From Chloroflexota bacterium (lineage in GTDB: Bacteria; Chloroflexota; Dormibacteria; Dormibacterales; Dormibacteraceae), in contig VBJR01000262.1 of the NCBI GenBank assembly GCA_005880175.1, forward strand, positions 4,157 to 14,128: 9,972 nucleotides of DNA, written 5' to 3'. Positions 5,260-9,972 of this stretch are shown piece by piece (the first letter of the stretch is position 1; every line of letters starts with the position of its first letter). Both the position numbers and the translations under genes were made by a program. The notes beneath the pieces are model-generated. The model searched no databases, was not told the DNA's origin, and saw nothing but the letters and a program-made list of their open reading frames with translations.

Positions 5260-6003
5260 GTGGACTTCGGCCTCGGGGGCGTGACCGCCCTGGTCAGCGG
5301 CGCCACCCGGGGCATCGGCCGGGCGATCGCGGGCGCCCTCGCGGCCGAGGGCGCCCGGGTCGCCGTCGTCGCCCGCACGGAGGCCGACGTGCGCCGCACC
5401 GCCGCGGACCTGAACGGCGTGCCCGTCGTCGCCGACCTCGCGACCGAGGAGGGGTGCCAGGCGGCCCTGGCCGCCGCCGGCGACGTCCAGGTGCTCGTCA
5501 ACAACCTGGGCCTGCGCGCCGGCAGCGGCTGGGCCGACACCGGCGTGGCCCAGCTGGAGGCGGCCATGGCCGGCAACCTCTACCCCGCAGCCCGCCTCAG
5601 CCTGCTGGCCCTGCCCGCCATGCGCCGTGCCGGCTGGGGCCGGATCGTGGTGGTGTCCTCGCTGTTCGGCCGCGAGGCCGGCGGGGCGCCCGCGTACAAC
5701 GCCGCCAAGGCGGCGGAGATCAGCTTCGTCACCTCGCTGGGGCGCGAGGTCGGCGCCGCCGGGGTCACGGTGAACTGCGTCGCGCCCGGCTCCATCCTCT
5801 TCGAGGGCGGCTCCTGGCACCGGCGCCAGCAGGCCGATCCGGAGGGCATCGCCGAGTTCGTCCGGCGGGAGCTGCCGCTCGGCCGGTTCGGCGTGCCCGA
5901 GGAGGTGGCCAGCGTCGTCGCGTTCCTGTGCTCGCGGCCCGCGAGCCTGGTCAACGGCGCCTGCTGGGCGGTGGACGGAGGGCAGTCGCGAAGCAACATC
6001 TAG
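5260..6003 (+). CDS. SDR family oxidoreductase (3-ketoacyl-ACP reductase-like)
   Basis: Classical short-chain dehydrogenase/reductase of 247 residues with a Rossmann fold: cofactor motif G14-A-T-R-G-I-G20, Arg40 after the second strand (suggesting NADP preference), Asp59, NNLG at 81-84 (a variant of NNAG), and the catalytic set Asn106, Ser133, Tyr146, Lys150 (in PAYNAAKAAE). The end PASLVNGACWAVDGGQSRSN is the usual family C-terminus. It reduces or oxidises a carbonyl/hydroxyl group; the substrate cannot be read from sequence. GTG start, likely leaderless. It is followed after 16 nt by the gamma-glutamyltransferase-family gene, whose ribosome binding site AGGAGG overlaps the TAG stop, so the two are co-transcribed and probably translationally coupled. 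Confidence 0.92.
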   Translation: MDFGLGGVTALVSGATRGIGRAIAGALAAEGARVAVVARTEADVRRTAADLNGVPVVADLATEEGCQAALAAAGDVQVLVNNLGLRAGSGWADTGVAQLEAAMAGNLYPAARLSLLALPAMRRAGWGRIVVVSSLFGREAGGAPAYNAAKAAEISFVTSLGREVGAAGVTVNCVAPGSILFEGGSWHRRQQADPEGIAEFVRRELPLGRFGVPEEVASVVAFLCSRPASLVNGACWAVDGGQSRSNI

Positions 6004-6013
6004 GAGGGGGGAG
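6003..6013 (+). promoter_or_regulatory. Ribosome binding site of the GGT-family gene, overlapping the SDR stop codon
   Basis: GGAGGGGGGAG begins at the last base of the SDR TAG stop and ends 6 nt before ATG 6020. The overlap supports translational coupling of the two genes. Confidence 0.75.
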
Positions 6014-6019
6014 CGGCGA

Positions 6020-7816
6020 ATGAGCACGTTCACGACGCGGCCGGAGCTCCGGGGGTCGTTCGGGATGGTCGCCTCCACGCACTGGCTGGCCAGCGCGGCC
6101 GGCATGGCGGTGCTGGAGCGGGGCGGCAACGCGTTCGACGCCGCGGTCGCGGCCGGGTTCACGCTGCAGGTGGTCGAGCCGCACCTGAACGGCCCCGGCG
6201 GCGACATGCCGGCGCTCGTCTACAGCGCCGAGCGCGATCGCGTGCTCGCGGTCTGCGGCCAGGGCCCCGCCCCCGGCGCCGCCACGATCGACCGCCTCCA
6301 CTCCCTCGGCCTGGACATGATCCCCGGCACCGGCCTGCTGGCGCCCTGCGTCCCCGGCGCGGTCGGGGGCTGGCTGCTGATGCTGGCGGAGCTGGGGACG
6401 TGGCGCCTCGGCGACGTGCTCGAGTTCGCCATCCACTATGCGGAGCGCGGCTTCCCGATGCTGCCCCGGATCAGCCTGGCGATCGCCGGCGTCGAGACCC
6501 TGTTCCGCGAGGAGTGGACGGAGTCGGCGGCGGTCTGGCTGGCCGGGGGCGGCGTGCCCCAGCCGGGCGCGGTGCACCGCAACCCGCTGCTGGCGGCCAC
6601 GTACCGCCGGCTGGTCGCCGAGGCCGAGGCCGCCGGCGGCGGCCGCGAGGCGGAGATCGAGGCCGCCCGCAGGGCCTGGTACGAGGGCTTCGTGGCCGAG
6701 GCGATGGACGGCTACCTGCGCACGGCCGAGGCGCTCGACGTGACCGGCGTGCGCCACCCGGGCCTGCTCCGCGGCGAGGACCTGGCCGCCTGGCGGGCGA
6801 CGCTCGACGAGCCCGCCTCGTTCGCGTACGGGGACTGGCGGGTCCACAAGACGCGGCCGTGGGGCCAGGGCCCCGTGTTCCTCCAGCAGCTGGCGCTGCT
6901 GGGCGGCTTCGACCTGCGCGCGATGGGCCCGGGCAGCGCCGACTTCGTCCACACCGTCGTCGAGTGCGCCAAGCTCGCGTTCGCCGACCGCGAGGCGTGG
7001 TACGGCGACCCGGACTTCGCGCCCGACCTCACGGCCGAGCTGCTCGACGCCGCGTACGCCGACGGCCGCCGCCTCCTGGTCGGGGACACCGCCTCGATGG
7101 ACCTGCGCCCCGGCTCGCCCGGCGGCCGCCACCCGCACGTCCCCCGGCCCGGCCAGGCGCCCAGCCAGGACGCGGCCAGCGGCATCGGCGACCCGACGCT
7201 CGGCGACCCCTCGCTCCGCGTGCGGCTGCCCGGCGACACGTGCCACGTGGACGTCGGCGACCGGTGGGGCAACCTGGTCTCCGCCACCCCCAGCGGGGGC
7301 TGGCTCCAGAGCTCGCCGGCGATCCCCGGCCTGGGCTTCTGCCTCGGCACCCGAGCCCAGATCTTCACGCTGGAGGCCGGCCACCCGAACGCGCTCGCGC
7401 CCGGCAAGCGGCCCCGCACCACGCTCAGCCCCAGCCTGGCCGAGCGCTCGGACGGTCTCCGCATGGCGTTCGGGACGCCCGGCGCCGACCAGCAGGACCA
7501 GTGGTCGCTGACGTTCTTCGCCACGCTGGCCAACGGCGACGCCAACCTGCAGGAGGCGATCGACGCGCCCATGTTCCACACGAACCACTTCCCGCGGTCG
7601 TTCTACCCGCACCACGCGGTGCCCGGCCTCGTGGTGATCGAGGAGCGGGCGGGCGAGGAGGTGGTCGCCGAGCTGCGCCGGCGCGGCCACGACGTCCGGG
7701 TCCAGCCCGGGTGGTCGCAGGGCCGGCTGTCGGCGGTGGCGCACGACCCGGGCGCCGGCCAGCTCCGCGCCGCCGCGAACCCGCGCGGCATGCAGGGCTA
7801 CGCAGTGGGTCGCTAA
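6020..7816 (+). CDS. Gamma-glutamyltransferase family protein (Ntn-hydrolase)
   Basis: Self-cleaving amidohydrolase of the gamma-glutamyltranspeptidase family, 598 residues. The N-terminal part has GGNAFDAAVAAGF (35-47) and VVEPHLNGPGGDMPALVY (51-68). The predicted autocleavage site is before Thr407 (in LPGDTCHVDVGDRWGN), which becomes the N-terminal nucleophile of the small subunit. SATPSGGWLQSSPAIP and APGKRPRTTLSPSL follow, and the C-terminus NPRGMQGYAVGR is characteristic. There is no signal peptide, so unlike the periplasmic E. coli enzyme it appears cytoplasmic. Several members of this branch act on substrates other than glutathione (cephalosporin acylase- or oxamate hydrolase-like), so glutathione should not be assumed. 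Second gene of an operon with the SDR. Its TAA overlaps the stop of the convergent tetR-type gene by 4 bp. Confidence 0.93.
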   Translation: MSTFTTRPELRGSFGMVASTHWLASAAGMAVLERGGNAFDAAVAAGFTLQVVEPHLNGPGGDMPALVYSAERDRVLAVCGQGPAPGAATIDRLHSLGLDMIPGTGLLAPCVPGAVGGWLLMLAELGTWRLGDVLEFAIHYAERGFPMLPRISLAIAGVETLFREEWTESAAVWLAGGGVPQPGAVHRNPLLAATYRRLVAEAEAAGGGREAEIEAARRAWYEGFVAEAMDGYLRTAEALDVTGVRHPGLLRGEDLAAWRATLDEPASFAYGDWRVHKTRPWGQGPVFLQQLALLGGFDLRAMGPGSADFVHTVVECAKLAFADREAWYGDPDFAPDLTAELLDAAYADGRRLLVGDTASMDLRPGSPGGRHPHVPRPGQAPSQDAASGIGDPTLGDPSLRVRLPGDTCHVDVGDRWGNLVSATPSGGWLQSSPAIPGLGFCLGTRAQIFTLEAGHPNALAPGKRPRTTLSPSLAERSDGLRMAFGTPGADQQDQWSLTFFATLANGDANLQEAIDAPMFHTNHFPRSFYPHHAVPGLVVIEERAGEEVVAELRRRGHDVRVQPGWSQGRLSAVAHDPGAGQLRAAANPRGMQGYAVGR

Positions 7817-8331
7817 GGGGCGGCCCGGAGGCCGTCCCGCACCACCGGCAGCAGCCGGTCGGGAGCCGAGAGCGCGGCCGGCATCAGGGCCATCACGTCG
7901 GCGGCCTCCACGTCGGGCCTGACCGCGCCCGCCGCCTGCGCGCGCGCCAGCAGGTCGCCCACCGCGCGCAGCAGGTCCCGCTTGACCTGGTCGGCCACGG
8001 CGACGTCGAGCGCCTGGGCCAGGTCGCGCTTGGCGGTCCCCATCGCGACCACGCGGTCGATGAACCCGAAGAACGCGGCGCCCGGGTCGGCGGCGGCCAG
8101 CAGCTCGTCCGCGTCGCGCAGCAGCAGCGCCATGCGGTGGGCGACGACCGCCGCCACCAGCGCCTCCTTCGTGGGGAAGTGGCGGTACAGCGTGCCGACG
8201 CCGACGCCGGCCCGCTGCGCGATGTCCTCCATCGGCACGCCCACGCCCTCCACCGCCAGCGCCGCCTCCGCCGCCTCCAGCACCCGCACCCGGTTGCGGC
8301 GGGCGTCGGCCCGCGGCGCCCTCCCGGTCAC
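7813..8331 (-). CDS. TetR/AcrR family transcriptional repressor
   Basis: 172-residue regulator with an N-terminal TetR helix-turn-helix: NRVRVLEAAEAALAVEGV (13-30) followed by PMEDIAQRAGVGVGTLYRHF (33-52) and PTKEALVAAVVAHRM. The C-terminal half is the ligand-binding/dimer domain; the ligand is unknown. Start is GTG 8331 (VTGRAPRADARRNR), the last possible start before the helix-turn-helix; no ribosome binding site precedes it. Slightly short for the family (often about 190). It diverges from the SnoaL-like gene, and the 76 bp between them hold two copies of a palindrome that are the likely operators, so it probably represses both itself and that neighbour. Stops tail to tail with the GGT-family gene with a 4-bp overlap. 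Confidence 0.92.
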   Translation of the reverse strand: MTGRAPRADARRNRVRVLEAAEAALAVEGVGVPMEDIAQRAGVGVGTLYRHFPTKEALVAAVVAHRMALLLRDADELLAAADPGAAFFGFIDRVVAMGTAKRDLAQALDVAVADQVKRDLLRAVGDLLARAQAAGAVRPDVEAADVMALMPAALSAPDRLLPVVRDGLRAAP

Positions 8332-8339
8332 GCGGCAAA

Positions 8340-8355
8340 CGGAATCAAGATTCCG
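8340..8355. promoter_or_regulatory. TetR operator 1, perfect palindrome
   Basis: CGGAATCAAGATTCCG is a perfect inverted repeat (7-bp half-sites, 2-bp centre), extended by A/T on the flanks to ACGGAATC..GATTCCGT. It starts 8 bp from the tetR-type GTG and directly abuts the plus-strand -10 candidate. Size and symmetry fit TetR-family binding. Confidence 0.75.
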
Positions 8356-8361
8356 TATGAT
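8356..8361 (+). promoter_or_regulatory. Candidate -10 (TATGAT) of the SnoaL-like gene
   Basis: TATGAT differs from the consensus by one base and would start transcription near 8368, inside operator 2, leaving a 40-nt leader. Operator 1 would lie in the -10/-35 spacer. The -35 is not clear. Confidence 0.4.
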
Positions 8362-8366
8362 GGAAA

Positions 8367-8382
8367 CGGAGTCACGGTTCCG
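8367..8382. promoter_or_regulatory. TetR operator 2, imperfect palindrome
   Basis: CGGAGTCACGGTTCCG matches operator 1 at 13 of 16 positions and shares the preceding AAA. The two sites start 27 bp apart, near two and a half helical turns. A further degraded copy may follow (CGATTGTAAGTTCCG, 8381-8395). Confidence 0.65.
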
Positions 8383-8388
8383 ATTGTA
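8383..8388 (-). promoter_or_regulatory. Candidate -10 (TACAAT) of the tetR-type gene
   Basis: On the minus strand TACAAT would start transcription near 8376, within operator 2, giving a leader of about 45 nt to the GTG at 8331. The -35 region is weak. Placement fits autorepression. Confidence 0.4.
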
Positions 8389-8407
8389 AGTTCCGGGAGG
8401 AGCAGAC

Positions 8408-8896
8408 ATGACCGACGCGACCACGAGCCCCCGCGCCGTCCTGGAGCGCGCCCACCGCACGCTGGCCGAGCACGACGTCGACGGGTTCGCGGACCTCTTC
8501 GCCGCCGACGGCGTGCTGGAGGCCCCGTTCACCCGGCCCGGCGCCCCGCGGCGGGTGGTGGGCCGCGAGACGATCCGGACCGAGATGCGGACGCGCGGCG
8601 AGGCCGCGCACGCGGCCGGGGTGCGCCTGCTCGGCTTCGAGTACCAGGCCGTGCACGTGACGGCCGACCCCGAGGTGATCGTGGCCGAGTTCCGCGAGGA
8701 GCTGGCGTTCGGCGACCAGCGCCGCTGGCTGCCGTTCGTCCAGGTGCTGCGGGTGCGCGGCGGCGAGATCGTCACGTTCCGCGACTACGTGGACAACCTC
8801 GGCGTGGCCGAGGCGACCAGCGGCATGCCCGGGCTGCGGGCGGCCCTCATGGGGCCGCCGTCTCACGAGATCGAGAACCGCTCGGCCGCGAGGTAG
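8408..8896 (+). CDS. SnoaL/NTF2-like protein (nuclear transport factor 2 family fold)
   Basis: 162-residue protein with the cone-shaped alpha+beta SnoaL-like fold: LERAHRTLAEHDVDGFADLFAADGVLE at the N-terminus, then GRETIR, VIVAEFREELAF and VQVLRVRGGEIVTFRDYVDN, the usual closing strands. Relatives include ketosteroid isomerase-like enzymes, polyketide cyclases and limonene-epoxide hydrolase-like proteins, as well as ligand-binding proteins with no catalysis. The function here cannot be read. Start ATG 8408 has GGAGGAG 5 nt upstream. It diverges from the tetR-type gene and is its probable target. Its last 34 bp overlap the 3' end of the convergent glucoamylase-family pseudogene. Confidence 0.88.
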   Translation: MTDATTSPRAVLERAHRTLAEHDVDGFADLFAADGVLEAPFTRPGAPRRVVGRETIRTEMRTRGEAAHAAGVRLLGFEYQAVHVTADPEVIVAEFREELAFGDQRRWLPFVQVLRVRGGEIVTFRDYVDNLGVAEATSGMPGLRAALMGPPSHEIENRSAAR

Positions 8897-9972
8897 GGCC
8901 TCGCGGCGCGGATGACCGGGTCGCGCTGGAACCGGCGGTGCAGGCCGCCGGCCAGCGCGGCGTCGAGCGCCGCCATGATCATCGACTGGTCGAGCACGAG
9001 GTAGCGGTGGCCGACCTGCCCGGTGACCGGGTTCACGGAGTCGAAGAAGCCGTACGGCCCGTACACCGGGAACCGGGCGCGCAGGGCGTCCAGGTTGGCC
9101 ATCGCCGCCCGCGGCGTCAGCGGCAGCGCCAGGAACGACGCGTGCGGCGTCACGGCCGTCTCGTCGTACGGGCAGCAGGTCGCGTTGGACGCCATGCCGT
9201 GGGCGCCGTACGCGAGGTAGCCGCCGGTGTCGTCGGGCGTGCTGGCCGGCGACAGGCCCCAGACCGGGTACTGGAGCACCCGGGGCGCGTACGCCTCCTG
9301 GGCCTGGGCGTAGCGCACGTCGTTCCGCCCGAACCCGCCCGGGCCCCACGTGGTCTCCGGCACCACCCCTCGACGACGCTGAACGGCCTGCCCGACCGCG
9401 GATCGGTGATCGTGACCGTCGGGCCCTGGGGCGGCTGGCCCTGCCACGTGAAGTCGGCGGGCAGCGTCCGCCACGTCCGCCACCAGACGTCGCCGGGCAT
9501 CCGGCCGGTGCCGATCCCGATGTACGCGCCGATCCGCGTCTCGGTGTTCAGCAGCCCGTAGTGGAAGTCGGCCGGGCCGACGTCCGCGTTGAACCCGCCG
9601 AACATCTGGCCCGCCGTGATGTCGGTCGCCTGGTCGCCCGCGTCGTAGAAGATGCCGAAGTCCATGGCGTCCAGCAGCGCGGTGGCGCGCCGGGCGAGCT
9701 CCGGGAACGCCTGCCGGACCAGGATCAGCCCGGTCGCGTACCAGGCGTTGTCCACGTTGGAGATGAACTCGCCGGTCAGCGGCTGGCCCTCCCGGTCCGT
9801 GCCGCCGGGGCCGGAGAGGCGGTGCCCGGTCGTCGTGTCGTACCAGCTGAGCAGGAAGCCGTGCCACTTCGTCAGGCGCTCGACCTCGGTCAGCAGCGCC
9901 TCGGCGCGGCGGAACGCGCCCCGCCGGTCCACGAGGCCCAGGTCCTCCGCGGCGACGACGCTCCAGAAGTAC
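8863..9972 (-). pseudogene. DUF3131/glucoamylase-family protein, frameshifted and internally shortened; 5' end outside window
   Basis: Two frames together make one protein. From 9972 to about 9369 the frame gives YFWSVVAAEDLGL, FLLSWYD, FISNVDNAWYATGL, ALLDAMDFGIFYD, and YGLLNTETRIGAYIGIG, which is the DUF3131-type portion. From about 9369 to 8863 the other frame gives VVPETTWGPGGFG, YPVWGLSPASTPDDTGGYLAYG, ETAVTPHASFLALPLTPRAA and YGPYGFFDSVNPVTGQVGHRYLVLDQSMIMAAL, the putative glucoamylase domain (PF10091-type). The frames join at a GAGGGGTGG run (9371-9363); one extra base would restore the frame. From memory, relatives have about 25-30 residues containing a WGGSMFE-like motif between these parts, so a deletion of 3n+1 bases is likelier than a single-base error. 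Read in the first frame the protein would end at 9150 after about 73 unrelated residues. Family members act on glycans; secretion cannot be judged here. Confidence 0.8.

Noticed and set aside
5951..8338. A 795-codon open frame on the minus strand
   Set aside because: Antisense shadow of the GGT-family gene, low-complexity Ala/Gly/Arg composition.
9363..9371. Programmed ribosomal frameshift in the glucoamylase-family gene
   Set aside because: No heptameric slippery sequence or downstream pseudoknot is evident, and the family is not known for recoding; deletion or sequencing error is simpler.
6400..9561. A 1053-codon open frame on the plus strand crossing four genes
   Set aside because: Arg/Ala/Pro/Gly-rich translation with no domain; it runs through the frames of the GGT-family, TetR-type, SnoaL-like and glucoamylase-family genes.

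Overview
This is a GC-rich window that reads as actinobacterial chromosome. The signs are strong third-position GC bias, open shadow frames on both strands, GTG starts, -10 hexamers placed 7-8 nt before start codons (leaderless transcripts), and a class II ribonucleotide reductase with actinobacterial-type neighbours. Genus cannot be fixed from the sequence alone. I see no rRNA, tRNA, CRISPR array or transposase gene.

Left part (1-3981, all on the minus strand). The window opens inside nrdJ, the cobalamin-dependent ribonucleotide reductase, whose first 556 residues are present. After the conserved APTG motif the reading frame does not continue with the expected TIG sequence. It runs in frame into CLVGDS, the signature of an intein amino terminus, and the window ends 14 residues into that intein. 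Upstream of nrdJ are a good promoter, a 5' leader with a strong hairpin, and two imperfect 16-bp palindromes 32 bp apart that match the arrangement of tandem NrdR boxes. Next comes an unrecognised 185-residue protein. The gap between it and rmuC is almost filled by a 385-bp element made of nested inverted repeats that can fold into a multi-arm cruciform or cloverleaf. This is the most unusual object in the window. rmuC (membrane-anchored DNA recombination protein) follows.

Middle part (3982-7816). A dCMP-deaminase-type gene diverges from rmuC across 46 bp and converges on a NUDIX hydrolase gene. The NUDIX gene diverges, across only 35 bp, from an SDR oxidoreductase gene. That gene forms a two-gene operon with a gamma-glutamyltransferase-family amidohydrolase, whose ribosome binding site overlaps the SDR stop codon.

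Right part (7813-9972). A short TetR-type repressor gene and a SnoaL/NTF2-like gene are divergently arranged around two (perhaps three) copies of an ACGGAATC-type palindrome, a self-contained repressor/target module. The last gene, on the minus strand and cut by the window edge, is a DUF3131/glucoamylase-family protein. Its frame is broken near 9366-9371, and the conserved stretch normally found there appears to be missing, so it is annotated as a pseudogene.

Functionally, nrdJ and the dCMP deaminase both serve deoxynucleotide supply, and rmuC is a DNA-maintenance gene. The remaining genes look like ordinary metabolic and regulatory genes with no shared pathway that I can demonstrate.
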